Below, one piece after another: positions 25,150 through 37,606 of a stretch of 64,000 bases of DNA; the first letter of the stretch is position 1; each line of letters begins with the position of its first letter. Source of the stretch: Apostichopus japonicus (Eukaryota; Echinodermata; Holothuroidea; Aspidochirotida; Stichopodidae). The stretch lies in the NCBI RefSeq assembly GCF_037975245.1, contig NC_092579.1:17012178-17076177 (forward strand), in the 5' to 3' direction. The notes below the pieces were generated by a model. It had not been told where the DNA came from, searched no databases, and saw only the letters and a program-made list of their open reading frames with translations. A program made the position numbers and the translations under genes.

Positions 25150-26340
25150 TAGTTTTCTGAAACAGGACACGTTTGTTGCTAGCTCTTCGAATAACCTTTA
25201 AGAGCGACAAGATTTTGGTTCAGAATCGTCATGTAGTTGCTTTTGTGCAATTCCTGTGGTTATATATTGAGGAAGTATTCGCAAAATAAAATATGTAGTG
25301 TACTGCTGATGTGAAACTTTTCCCCCTTCTGTTCCCCCCCCCCCCACCCCCCCTCCCCTCCGACCCAAACTTCTCTTTCCAAGTAAGTTTGTGGTCAAAT
25401 AACAACAACGAATGTATGGGGCGTGGGACAGACTCATCGTCTTCCTATGGTCATGATACTCGATAATCCTAAAGTATATAGGCTATATACCAAATAAATC
25501 GGTATAGTATTTATATTGTCTCTCCTATTATTTCTTAATGCCGCCCTCGGTATTCAATTATATTGTTTCAGTTGAAAAACAATTCAGAAGAAAGTAATAC
25601 ATTGCAGTTTGCATATTGTATGCTGTATACTTGAAAAGACATATACTAAGGACTATAATGTCACTGTTCGTTTAGCTTTTAATGAAATATTCGTTTTATT
25701 ATCTCTGATTAACTAAAGCGAACCCATTACGTATACGGCTAATGATCATATATGCCTTCATTAATATCTGTATGGGCCAATCTCATTTTAAAAACAATTC
25801 TCGTATATGAAATAGTTTCTGTCTGCATAACAGCATAATGATATCATATTTCCGTCTAGCAATTGTCGAAATGAGTTTTATTGCCATGAATTCATAATAA
25901 AAACAGAATATAATGATCTTTGGAATAAATTGGCTGTTATTTGTTCCTGAAATTGTTACCACGCGTGACAATTTTTGTTATGTGTTTATTGCTAATACGT
26001 TACGGTAGTACGGTTCCTGATAACACGTGTCTCCGGTATAAATAGAGATCATCATTAGCCCAATGGCTGTTGACAATCGGGTGCATTTGCCAATTCTAAA
26101 GGGGTCGACGTAAACTGATCATAAATCTAATATATAATATTACGGAGAAAAAATGTAAATCTCTCCTGAATTTTCTTACCCTGGGAAAATCGACTGATTA
26201 ACAGCTGGGTATATATGCTATATGAATAGTTTTTAGTGCAGGTAATACGTATGCATGTAACAATACACAACTAACTTATAACTATTAGATCATATTTTTT
26301 GCAACCAAAGATGATTACTCAGTTTCCACTTATATGCTGA

Positions 26341-26374
<34 letters not shown>

Positions 26375-28800
26375 CTTCTTCATCCCGCTAACTGATCCGT
26401 GATGATGATGTACCTAACGTATTCAAAGTTACAGCAGTTCATTTTTTTCATTCTTTTTTTCTACAGATCGTAAAGTCGTCTGTGTATGGATAGAAGGCCA
26501 CCTTAGCTATCGAGTACACGATTCCCAATCTCGTACATATTTTATGATAAATGTTATAGTTTATTGCTAAATTAGGGGAGCCATTGATAACACACCCGAT
26601 ACTCATAGCTAGTACAGTAACTATACTACTGTTCATGTTCCACAACCGTGCATCACTTTAACTACTGCGCTGTGTTCGCAACACGGTAACATGTGTTACA
26701 GGTTACTAGCTATGAGTATCGGGTGGATAACACCATAAATCGTTTACATAAATGAGCTGTTAAATGTTGTGTTTATTTATCTCAACAGGTCAAGGTCCGT
26801 TCACATTATCTTTTTCAAAGCTTATGATCCATTAGCTTTATTAAAGATAAGGAATTATGCTAATACACTAGAGGTAACACGGTCACCTTTAACCTAGTCA
26901 GTATCGCTGACAAGTATTTCTCTAATGATAGCTAAAGCCGCACGAAACGTAAATGATATTTACACTGACGGGAGGGAGTGGGGGGGGGGTGGAAAGGTAG
27001 TATACCCCAAGTCTTCCCAAGACATTATCAGCGTAGCCTTCAAATTTCATTATGCTAGGAACTGCTATAAGTTTGCAAAATAACCTTCCAGGAAACATGA
27101 ACACCCCCCCCCCATCATACTCCTCCTCCTCCTCCCCCTCCTCATCCCCTCCCCACCTCTCCTCCCCTTTCACCTCAAATAGTTATCAGACGTCGATAAA
27201 GGTTGAAATTAGCAAGTTCTTCTCTTAGAGAGGTATATATGCGATCCTCAATGCACGAGGTAGTAAAACGAGAATTCAAGGTTGACAGTATATAGCAGAC
27301 CAGATTTGTTATTTTTTAAATTATTTTCTAGCATATTTGGGGAACATACTTATGTTCGTGGTTTAGACTCTGAATGGAGCTCGGAGATTTACAATAAACT
27401 TCTAACCTGAATTAGCATAAAAATTGAATTCAAAAGGAACTTCTTTGAATGTGACCATTGACTTTCAGGTCCTGGCTTTGATATGTTTGGTTTTAATAAT
27501 GAAACTTTCAGAATGTTTTTTTATCTCCAATTCTTAAATCTACGTGAGAATGTTTGGAATGTTCTTAATCTAAAGATTTGGAAGTACGCGAAATTAATCT
27601 ATGATCTGTTTTGCAATTGGCTCGATATAAAATCTTTAAGCAGGCGCAAACAAGATTCACTGTTCCTCTTCGATAAAGTAGTCTGGGTCTAAGCTCTGCA
27701 ACATAATACTACTTTAGCAGATAATCTATACCAATGTTAGTTAATTGTCACATTCATATCAAATCTCGTATTGAAATCTAATATCTCGTTTATATTGATT
27801 ATTATTACTAGCTTATTACAGTTTCCCAGTATTTACCATTTTCTTCATTTTTTCTTTATTATTTTTAAGCCTTTTGTTAAAGCTTGACTCCCTCCATTTT
27901 TAGAGTAATGTCGTAAAGGAACGCAACAGGTCCTCATAGTACCTGATCACACTACATTATCAAAGAAGATATGTGTCTATGTGACATTCTAAATTGGCCG
28001 GAAATACACGTTTAATGTTTTCCTTCATGCACACATCAGACTGATAACGACTTGAGCAAGGCTTAATATGACATCATCGAGCCACAAATGCTTCAATGTT
28101 GATTTTCTGTAACGGAGATATTTAATTTACATATAGGCTAGTTTCACATTTTTTTGTTTTATAAAAGACTGGGAAGACTACGGGCGCACTTATATCAGTT
28201 CAACGAGAGACCGTCCTCGGAATAACGGTTTCGTCTCGACCAACTGTTTCCCCTTTCTTAGCACTTTACAAACTTGAAATGTTCAATTTCAGTGCCGTAA
28301 CTGTTTCTCAAGCTAGTGAGTGCATGGCAACAACAGGAACAACAGAAAAAAAAAGTGACAACAATAAAGTTTTTGTTTTTTCAATTTATCAACACTTTCT
28401 CACAAGTTAAGAACAGAAGATAAAGAAAAAACATGAATCTTTCAGAAAATTCATTGCTCAGAAATGAAATGAATGATGGTAATCTTTACGAACATCTTAC
28501 ATTCCTTTATCTCGTATCTATTATTTGCTTTCTTACGTACTTACTATAGAACACAATAACATTTATTGTTTCTTGGTAGCTTTTATTTGAATGTAATTAA
28601 GTGTAACAGTGCGCAATTGTTTGAACAATTTCACAAGAAAACAGTTTAGACTTAAGCAACATGTGAGAATAAACGACACAAGAATATCTGATGTCACAAA
28701 GTTGATAATGAAACAACTGACTGACCATAGTAAATAATATTTAGAAGGAGAAGAGCATGCATTTTGAAACATAACTTAGTAACTTACATCAATACCACCG
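25150..28800. other. gene-free stretch
   Basis: No exon is recognised. It includes poly-C runs near 25337-25348 and 27105-27113, a C/T-rich patch at 27118-27170 and an interrupted (TA)n tract at 26340-26374. Short frames, such as one at 27483-27692, show no family features. Confidence 0.5.
26593..26725. repeat. perfect 22-bp inverted repeat with ~89-base loop
   Basis: The left arm at 26593-26614 (starting CACCCGATACTCATAG) is matched exactly by its inverse complement at 26704-26725 (ending GAGTATCGGGTG). A perfect 22-bp match at this distance is not expected by chance. It could be a fold-back relic, a local inverted duplication or a hairpin-forming transcript. Confidence 0.75.
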
Positions 28801-28811
28801 AATATACATTT

Positions 28812-28819
28812 AAACACAC

Positions 28820-28878
<59 letters not shown>
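28812..28878. repeat. (AC)n/(TA)n microsatellite
   Basis: A short AC repeat runs into about 40 bases of TA dinucleotides. Confidence 0.95.
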
Positions 28879-28882
<4 letters not shown>

Positions 28883-29579
28883 AGTGAGAAATACGACATG
28901 GAAGAAAGAAATGAATGAAAATGTTACAACCAAGTAACTTTCTGGACAATACTTTAATTATTTAAGCAGTATAGACTGTTGCATAGTCTAGACTTCCTAA
29001 TATCAAACATCTGATAAAAATAGAACAGCAAAATATACAGATTGCAGACTTATCTTTAGCTTATTTGTTTTCCTTTTTTAATATTTTTTTTATTGCATTT
29101 CAAGTATTTACTACACTTTTTTCAAAATGAAAATGGTCCGATCCGTTGGCAACAATCTTTTCAGGACGTCATCACGTTCCGCAAGACGTTTGATTTTTGT
29201 AAAGCAAAAGAAAATAGTAAACATTAAAAATAGCTTCTTACTTTTTTTTCTACAGCAAAATCTAAGTAAGCACATTAAACATTCTTCTCTTTACAAAGCA
29301 AGTTAGAGAGATTACTGACTGCACATGGTTTAGAAACAACATGTTTTAACATTAATACTGAAATTCCGTATTCCATTATTCAACAGCAATAAAATGATCA
29401 TAGCTATATCCTACATAGAAAATTAACGATATATACAGATATGTTGAGCAAATATATTGGCCTATCTATCGGTTTTTCATGCATTAACTCCCTCACCACT
29501 AATGGACTGATTGCGGGCTACGGGATTCATCAGCGCAGCAGATTCATTCATGCACAACAATCTCAATTCGCGGGTTAAC

Positions 29580-29585
29580 TTTATT
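29580..29585 (-). promoter_or_regulatory. candidate poly(A) signal of the SANS/ANKS4B-like gene
   Basis: TTTATT on the plus strand is AATAAA on the coding strand, about 120 bases after the stop codon of the ankyrin-SAM gene. It gives a short, plausible 3' UTR. Position is the only support. Confidence 0.5.
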
Positions 29586-29705
29586 TCAAACTTTCCAGAC
29601 GGCTCCAATGCCCCACTTTGGTGCATTTGACGGATCCAATGATGTTACCTTTAGGGAAATATTTGTTCCTCTTGTATTTTGTAGGATATCGCACGTCTTT
29701 ATTTC

Positions 29706-30708
29706 TCAGACAAACGAATCCATCATTGGCTTTTCCTTAGCTAGAGCCATCTCCCGATTTCTCATGGCTTGTAGTAATTTCTTACGAGGACCTAGCGGTA
29801 GAGATAATTGCTCGGTAATCTCTTGCTCCGTCAGCATCATGAGCGACGTCAAGTCGACATCTTCATCAACGAAGAACATCAAGTAATCCGAAAGGTCATT
29901 GACCGCTAAAAACAGTTCTAACGGCGACGAGACTTCATCACCGACTTCGTCTACAAATTCGGTAGCGAGCCCTGTAGAGATCTTTGGAAGTCCATTTTTG
30001 AGTCCCTCGGAAGGATTTTTGCCAAAGGTACTCAAGTAGCCATCGAGAACTTCATCATCATCCGTTGTCGATTTCGCGAATTGCATTAGACTCATAGCAG
30101 TATTCTTGAACGTGTTTGATTTGAACTCCCCTGATCGCTGTTGGTCAGCTGTCGGAGGTGCCTGGCCCGTGTGGTTGTCGTATAACTCACTCGCGGGTCC
30201 ATAAGAAATGTTGGGGTCTCTGTCGCGGACACTTTGGCTGCTTCTCCCCTGTGTACCGACTAATACAGTTGGGTAACCGGAAGTTTTTCGACTTGTAGGT
30301 GCGCCAGAAGAAGAGCCCTTCCGAGATGGAGGATGTTTAGGGTCGGTTCCATCACCATTCGGGATGGAATACTTTTTGTTTTCCTTTCTCTCCTTCTTAA
30401 GAGTTTTCTTCCATTGTTTTTCGATTTTTTTATTTCTCGCTTCAGCTTCCTTGATTGCCGTTTTTCGCTTTCGTAAAACCTCGCTCTGGTTCTTGGCCGA
30501 CTGTTCGTTGTATACGTCATCGAGCATATCGGCAATTTGATGATGTTCGTTCTCCTTGGCGAGCTGGAAAGCATTTCTGAGATCGTTCGTCAACGCCCAG
30601 ATGTTACATCCAAATGACACAAGGAACGTCACCACACTAATTCTTCCATTCATAGCGGCGAAGTGAAGAGCAGTGTATCCCTGGTGGTCACAAACGTCAG
30701 GTTCTCCA
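29706..30708 (-). CDS. SANS/ANKS4B-like gene, exon 2
   Basis: It follows the acceptor TTGCTCTTCACAG. Its first base T completes the Gly codon begun in exon 1, and translation continues GEPDVCDHQGYTALHFAA. Exon lengths 167 + 1003 sum to 390 codons including TGA. It carries the remaining ankyrin repeats, coiled coil, SAM domain and PDZ-binding end. Confidence 0.92.
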
Positions 30709-33438
30709 CTGTGAAGAGCAAGGAAATGACGTTAAAGAAGAAACAACATCTGCTTAAATACAAACATATACATTGATGATGATATATATATAAAAGACGT
30801 CGGTTTGATTGGTCAAGATCCATCTATACCGACGATGATCACTGATCGCTTCTCCTTGCAAATTGAGCATGTCAACTAATACAATCCATGCGGTAGGCTA
30901 TATAAGCCTATGTTTGCTGTCCTCTTTGATCCATGTGAAAATGTGGTTGATCAAGAACTGTTATATATACTACTCATATCAACATCGTGTAAATAGAACA
31001 TTCTTGTATGTGTGTGAGTGTGTGTGTGGTGGGAAGTTTTCGGCCACGCAACATGAATACAACGTGAATTATTGTTTCATTTTGTCGTTAGAACTGTCCT
31101 CGCGATTTTATGAAGACCAAATAAATTAACAAAAAAAAATACAGAAGAACGAAAGATCTCTAAGAAGACAAATCCACTCTCTGTCGGATGGATACCTCAA
31201 TGCGCATCTGTTTCCACCGAAGCTTCCCCCAAATTGTCGCTAGTTCCAAGCTGGGATTTATTATAACCTAAGCATTAGCTTAGTATATGTTATTGACTAT
31301 ATTGACGGATTATCATTAGAGCCAAATAAATTCCCAGGGGCAGGGGGGGGCATAATAATACATTTAAGCGACCCAAAGTGTGGCCTTCAATTCAAGGCTC
31401 CAAAACCACAAACAGTGTTGTTGGGCGCAAACTGCATCATTATCCCCAATGCAAAAAGTGGCATACACCCAGCATTTTCTGAAGCCGCGTTATCTATTCT
31501 AAGCTCTAACACAGTGTTACAGATAACCGTCTTGTCTGCGAAAAACATGGTAGTCCTATGCCTATTTATTTCTTCTTTATATGACATCACCCTGAGTTAT
31601 AACAACGAATGGCATGTTACGTTATAACCCTTTTACCTGGGTCCTATACAGCAGACTGCATTTACCTTGTCTATCGCAATCCCATCTTTTGAGGGCAAAG
31701 GTCAATTCCTTTCAATATTAGCAGGCAACCTGCGATAATCTAAATGGTTGATAAGAAAATTTACCCTCAGGGACAAAGTTTTCGCGACACCTCCCCGTTT
31801 AGTTCTATTGACATTGTCATCAAAGGTCTATTTATCGTGTTAGTGTAATTACGTTACTAACTGTGTAATGCATGCCACATGCAAACAGCATTCTCAGTAC
31901 AAGCAATAATAATAGATCGGTTTCTTTCAAAACTACAGGTCGTAAAATCTTCCCAAAGTGGAATGAAATGGGTAATTACCCAATGTACAATGATTATTAC
32001 AGACTACCATATACACGGTGATATTAATTTTAACTCTGCACGCTAAAATAATATCCAGTTCAGTTCAGCCGCCTAGTCTGGTTGTATGTTGGCCTATAAC
32101 CCTACGCCATGTGTTGGTACACACGGACTGCTGAATGCCGTCAGAGGGTTAGTTCAGTGGGTAAATGTAACTTTTGGCAAATTATCCGCTCGATATCAAA
32201 TACTGAAATACTGAACTCGTTTATCGTGATACAGTGATACTTCAGCACTTACAATTCAACACTTTAACTCTAATTTGGAATCTTTCAAATTAGAAAGTCA
32301 TTTCAGATGGGAAAACCGTAGATTGCTCTTGGATGAAAAACCCACCTTACTATGACCGGCCGAGTATCAAACCCGAAACCTCCCGATTGCTATAAGCCTC
32401 ATTGCTTCAAATGCAACCGCCTTTATCCACTAGGCCACGCCAGTTATTACGTTAGCTAATGATACATTTAGTCATGGATAAATGAGGGGCCTTAATATTT
32501 CTCCCCTCTACCCGCTTCTCATTGGAAACAATTAAAGTGAGTGGCCAGATGTTTATAATTCCACAGGTATGATGACATATATAAAATAGCCAGTTCTACG
32601 AAAACAATACTAAATATACACACTCCGATTAAAGAAGTTTCTAATTTCCTGAGCCTAATGTTATCGATTATAAACATAAAAATACCACACACCATCCAAA
32701 AATAAAACGGCATTTGCTTAACCTTTTGAAAGAAACATTCCTAGTAAGTATAGGTCTACTCAGATCGCCTTCCTAGCTCTCAACACGATTCCATTTACAT
32801 TTGCTACAGAATAACGACCGAAAAGGTCCTAACCAATATTGGCTATAGCTCTTTGACGAGGACGAATGTGATCATCTTGCTGCACCGATACAACATTCTC
32901 AAATTTTACCCAGCTATATCAAAACATGAGTGTTTTAATATATGTCCCGGGCCTGACGAGTTAGTCTGCTTGTAGTGTTGTTATACTAGAACCAGTTGTA
33001 ACCAATAAACGGTCATAGGCATTCATGTGATTCTACAGGTAGTTCTCCCACGGCCGAGACATTCAATGGCAACTGAAGGAGGTTATTGACTCTGCGTTCC
33101 TGAAGAAACAGTCTAACTTGACAGACTTCGAATTTCTTAAAATCGAATTCCGTTTGGAATTATATATTTATGCTGTCATTGAGCTATGGATAGGCCTTTA
33201 CTCTAAGCTATGGACTTTCATAGAAAGCCTTGAAAAGTAACATGACAACGGTACATATTTATAGTTCTTACCCTCGACTAACAAGCAGACGTAAGGCCTC
33301 CATATTGCCTGTTCTGGCGGCGATCAATGTCGGTGTCATACCAACGTCATCCTGTCTATTACAATCTCTCTTCGCCGTTTGTCGCAAGACGCTCATCTTG
33401 CCTTCTTCAGCGGCGACATGGAACCGATCTTCCGCCAT
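29706..33438 (-). CDS. SANS/ANKS4B-like ankyrin-repeat SAM-domain scaffold (two exons, complete)
   Basis: Exons 33272-33438 and 29706-30708 join into a 389-residue protein, close to human ANKS4B and SANS/USH1G in length. Order: N-terminal ankyrin repeats (residues about 1-110; note MTPTLIAARTGNMEALRLLV and GYTALHFAAMNG), a Lys/Arg/Glu-rich probable coiled coil (about 120-170), a Ser/Pro-rich low-complexity middle, a SAM domain (about 316-375, with SLPLGPRKKLL) and a C-terminal DSFV. The VSRGG.PD.CD sequence across the junction and LGPRKK in the SAM domain match the SANS family closely. In vertebrates these proteins link harmonin and MyTH4-FERM myosins at the tips of stereocilia or microvilli. 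DSFV fits a class I PDZ ligand (S at -2, V at 0), the kind of end used to bind harmonin. Which paralogue it is cannot be settled, as the vertebrate split may be later. Confidence 0.93.
32050..32442 (-). mobile_element. tRNA-derived SINE in the intron of the SANS/ANKS4B-like gene
   Basis: Read on the minus strand from about 32442, the sequence starts GGCGTGGCCTAGTGGATAAA, which fits a pol III A box (TGGCCTAGTGG). About 45 bases on comes GGGTTTGATACTC, close to the B box consensus GGTTCRANNCC. The tRNA-like head (about 32345-32442) is followed by an unrelated body ending near two CTGAA units at about 32055-32066, a possible SINE tail. It is not a functional tRNA: the cloverleaf does not close cleanly. 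The 3' boundary is approximate. Confidence 0.7.
33272..33438 (-). CDS. SANS/ANKS4B-like gene, exon 1 (coding part)
   Basis: The start is the ATG giving MAEDRFHVAAEEGK, which aligns with the family N-terminus; the upstream in-frame Met (MFYVLPVK) lies in the probable 5' UTR. The exon encodes 55 full codons and two bases (GG), then the donor GTAAGA at 33271-33266. It contains the first ankyrin repeat and most of the second. Confidence 0.9.
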
Positions 33439-34975
33439 TTTCACCGGTAGGACATAGAACACAGAGAATGGAAGCCGTCAATGTATTTTTCCAATGACCA
33501 TAGAACGTAGTAGATGCAGACATACATATGTCTTTTCGCGCTCTGCAGTGTGTAGATGGGCGTGCAATCAGCTTATTGTCATCATGAGGACGGACTTTGG
33601 ACTCTATATAGGCTAAAGGGCCTATACCTATACTTTGATCAACACAACTTTGTGACGAGGTTTCCAGAAGATCATCTATGCAGGCAAGATTCGAAAGCTC
33701 TCCGTTGGCAAACAATTAGAGAGTCAGTTTGTTTTTATAGATAGATCACTCTACTAAATAATACCATATGGTAATTATAGTTAGTGGGAGCGTCAAGTAT
33801 AGAGTAAAGTCCAAGTTGTTATATAAATTTTATGAAATTATTAGGTTGTAAAGATCATGAATGTTACAGACACGGTACACCAACCTACAGACAGATATTA
33901 AGTTATCAAGTTATGGTGTGATGCCCATGCATGTGTCTTAGTTATACTGTGAACCAAACGTTATCAGATACTAAAGGAATAAAAGACAGCTCATATTTGC
34001 TGAATATGTTCTTTAGATGCCGTTCCGATCATAAACATATTCCTTTCAGTTTGTAAAGTATACAAGTCACAAAATGTTATTATGAGGATGCATATGATAT
34101 TGTTTGAGTATACTCAAATGGAAGTGCAAAAGAACTGTTATTCTCCCGATTTATGTCAAGATTTTATTTTATAAGATCTCCATAACGTCGTTCCTCCCCA
34201 CCCCACCCCCACCCCCTCCTCCAACCCGAATCCATCGGAATATTTGTCTAGCGCATGGATTGGAGTTTTCATATATAAAGCGAAGTTAAAATTAAAAAAT
34301 ACATATCCCGCAGACTATCAAAGGGCCCATTCTCAGACAAGCTGTCTGTGTCATTGACCACTGGACTATAAACTCCCGGTCTATTGAGCATGTCTCCGGT
34401 AGGTCTATAAGAAACTGATAACCAGTTACGCAGGCCACTGAATATATCTGGATTCTTGGTCTTTATCGTTAAAGCTTTAAGCTGGTTTGACAGACATGTC
34501 TTGCGCTCCCATCAAGATGAAAGACAAAAATAACACTGCAGACTGGCGAAGAGCATATCGATATATAGGAGATGCAACACCAGGGACGCATAACGCATAT
34601 ATTAGTTCGTATAGACATATTCACGCTGAATCATTCATTTACGTTGTGCATTAATGCGAACGAGTATCAAGCTACTTGTAGTTTCCAAAACATTGTGTAG
34701 ACTTGTTACTATGCCAATTAAACTGTATCCCCTATCCCTCGTTCTATCGGACTCCGATGGTATACCTGTCGATAAGTCGTAACTATTTTGTATTTCATTC
34801 TCACTGTTTCAGAGTGATATACTTTGGTTTATTTAACTGTTCTATTTTTGTACCAGGTTATAGAAGCGTCTACCATCCTGAGGTTGCCTCTTCAGCACTT
34901 CCTCACTTTATTCGTGATCTCTATTTCCTCTTCATCTTACCATGCCACAGAGTCCGTTCTTATACGGATCGCTAA
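33439..34975. other. 5' flank of the SANS/ANKS4B-like gene, otherwise gene-free
   Basis: The 5' UTR and promoter of the minus-strand gene should lie in the first few hundred bases, but no TATA box or upstream exon can be assigned. Beyond that I see only a C-rich patch at 34195-34220 and short frames without features. Confidence 0.45.
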
Positions 34976-34985
34976 AGAAGACTAC

Positions 34986-35612
34986 AGATGACAATATTAT
35001 TTATACGATGATAATATAAAACTACACGATGATAATATAACAGTACACGATGATAATATAAAACTACAAGATGCTGATATAAAACTACAAGATGATGATA
35101 TAACAGAACACGATGATGATGATGATGTAAAACTACACGATGATGATATAAAACTACACGATGATAATATAACAGTACACGATGATAATATAAAACTACA
35201 AGATGCTGATATAAAACTACAAGATGATGATATAAAACTATACGATGATGATATAACAGAACACGATGATGATGATGATGATGTAAAACTACACGATGAT
35301 AATATAAAAGTACATGATGATGATGTAAAACTACAAGATGATGATATAAAACTACACGATGATAATATAAAACTACACGATGATAATATAACAGTACACG
35401 ATGATAATATAAAACTACAAGATGCTGATATAAAACTACAAGATGATGATATAAAACTATACGATGATGATATAACAGAACACGATGATGATGATGATGA
35501 TGATATAAAACTACACGATGATAATATAAAAGTACATGATGATGATGTAAAACTACAAGATGATGATATAAAACTATATACGATGATAATATCAAAGTAC
35601 ATGATGATAATA
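34986..35612. repeat. 21-bp minisatellite with higher-order structure
   Basis: About 30 copies of a ~21-bp unit (ACACGATGATAATATAAAACT and variants with ACAAGATGATGAT or ATGCTGAT). Blocks of variant units recur: the series AACAGTACACGATGATAATA then ACAAGATGCTGATATAAAAC recurs starting near 35039, 35169 and 35389, a higher-order repeat. The ~200-residue frames of His/Tyr/Leu/Val or Ser/Cys on the minus strand exist only because the unit is a multiple of three. Confidence 0.9.
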
Positions 35613-35714
35613 ACAAATTACACAGTGAAAGAATGAAACATGATAGGCCCGACTGTTGTCAAAAGCAAAGAATTAGGTGTATATATTGGGTGTTTTGTGT
35701 AATAATAAGAATAA

Positions 35715-35862
35715 AAATATATAAAATATATATATATAAAATATATATATATATATATATATAAACAAAATAATAATAATAATAATCATAATCATAATCA
35801 TAATCATAATCATAATCATTATAATAATAATAATAACGATAATAATAATAAGAAGAAGAATC
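35715..35862. repeat. compound microsatellite (TA)n and (AAT/AATC)n
   Basis: (TA)n at about 35717-35762 is followed by AAT triplets, AATCAT units and more AAT triplets to about 35862. Confidence 0.9.
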
Positions 35863-35869
35863 GACACTA

Positions 35870-37500
35870 TGGTGCCAGTTTCTTCAATTGAGTTCCCTAC
35901 GTTTATCCCAAAATGATTGTACGGTACTTAAGCGTAGGCTAGCCTGCGGGATAGGGATGTCTGGAATGATTGAAGTACAGCTGTAATCCATTCCATGCTC
36001 TAAAACAGTCGCAAACAGTATATTTCAACTTGATAAAGCCTTGCAAACAGTCGACTCGATACTTTGCTATCGATGTTATTTGACTTCCACCTCATATATC
36101 TGTTAGTTTATAGTTTCTGTCAATATTAGCAAAGTTGACTTTTTCGATGATAAATGTTTGTAAAATGCATTGGAATTTTAAAGCTCTCTACAAACAAGTA
36201 CATATACAGAGGCAACAGTTTAACTTTACAGCATCGCGGTATATTAATATCACTGACTCATTGTCGCCATTACTGAGTTTTGTCCGTTAGTTCGCGCCAC
36301 GCAAATAACTGTAAAACAATAAAAACTATCAGAATAGATCAAAACTCGATTATTCTGTCGGTCGGATAAGTCCCGGGGTCAAATCGATCGCAGCGAAAGG
36401 AGTGAAAACAGTTTGCACTTCTGCACATTATAATTAACGTACAGCTACGTAATTGTGCTGAATTATTACAAATCAGTCAGATTTCTAACTATGAAGACAG
36501 TCTATGTTTTCAGAACGGATAAAGGAATGAGCAAATACTCTACGTATTCGAATCACTCCAAGATTAATGTATGTCGTCCAGTTACAGAGTTGTTCACAAT
36601 TGACAATTCATGATCATGGACGTTAAAATATGCCAGTGAATCTAAGAGACTGACTTCGGTCAGCTTGCGGCTTTGATAAGCCAATGATGGCTTCTTCGCG
36701 AGCTTGCAGGAGGATCCAAAATACATACACACATACACACATACACACACACACATACGTAAGGACCGTTAGGCAAAAGAATGACAGAAAAGGCGGTAAA
36801 ACTTCGTGGCACATGGGTTAGGTATTGTAAAGTTAACGGGAAGTTAATATTTGTATCGCTCTTTCTTGCTCGTATGTTACTGAATTATCGATTACGTGAA
36901 TCATGATGTACGCTTTGTACTGATTAAACCTTACTTAGCATACAGAATGAACGAAATTCACGATCTTCGTGAAAACTTGTTGAACCATTTCGTATTTACA
37001 CAGGTGCAAATCACTCCACACTATATCATGTTTTCACGCCAGCCATATGACGTAATGCAAATTTTACAGAAAGTGACGACCGACAGAATACTGGCATTTA
37101 TCACATATCGAAATTTTAATATTTTGAGACAATTCATTACACTTTAAAATACTGAAACAAGCATATAACAGGGTAATCAGGGGTATAAGGAAAGGAGCCG
37201 AAGAGAAACGCTGAGGGGCATATTTCTGGTTAAATGACCAAAGTAAGATCTGACGTTTTTTTTTGGGGGGGGGGGGGGGGCTTAGATGTTGTAATGCATA
37301 CAAGGAGTTATCTGTTATGGGGAATTTGCGGGAAACTTTGAGTGAAGGGGTTTAGATTTACTGACCAAATTTTACGTCTCCACTGGCAAATAGGCTGCAG
37401 TGTCACGGTACGGAAGATTAAACGTGCCATAGATAGGTCAATGAGGAGATCATACAAGACACCTGCTACCACTTCTCGGTCTTCTGGCTAAGATCATGTA
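35870..37500. other. gene-free stretch
   Basis: No exon is recognised. It contains an (ACACAT)n tract at 36720-36757 and a poly-G run at about 37266-37280. An 83-codon frame at 36896-37147 (+) has no recognisable domain or exon context. Confidence 0.5.
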
Positions 37501-37503
37501 ACT

Positions 37504-37537
37504 ATAATCAGTACGTGTATAATTACGTACTGATTAT
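37504..37537. repeat. 13-bp perfect hairpin with 8-base loop
   Basis: ATAATCAGTACGT and its exact inverse complement ACGTACTGATTAT are separated by eight bases. A third part-copy (GTAATCAGTAC) follows at about 37544-37554. It lies about 70 bases before the fold-back element at 37607 and may be part of another small inverted-repeat element. Confidence 0.7.
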
Positions 37538-37606
37538 ATACGTGTAATCAGTACACAATATATGGCTCACCAACCTTTAACTTGATCATGTGTAGTATCT
37601 ATTTTC

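Noticed and set aside
32341-32445. A functional tRNA gene
   Set aside because: A and B boxes are present but the acceptor and other stems do not pair well, and a non-tRNA body follows, so a SINE head is the better reading.
34972-35616. Minus-strand open frames of ~200 codons rich in His/Tyr/Leu/Val or Ser/Cys
   Set aside because: They lie exactly over a 21-bp minisatellite whose unit is divisible by three; two frames are open at once and no exon signals flank them.
35715-35862. Short-spaced repeats considered as a CRISPR array
   Set aside because: These are contiguous simple repeats without unique spacers, in a eukaryotic genome.
36896-37147. Plus-strand 83-codon frame
   Set aside because: Composition looks random, there is no domain and no upstream acceptor or downstream donor of note.
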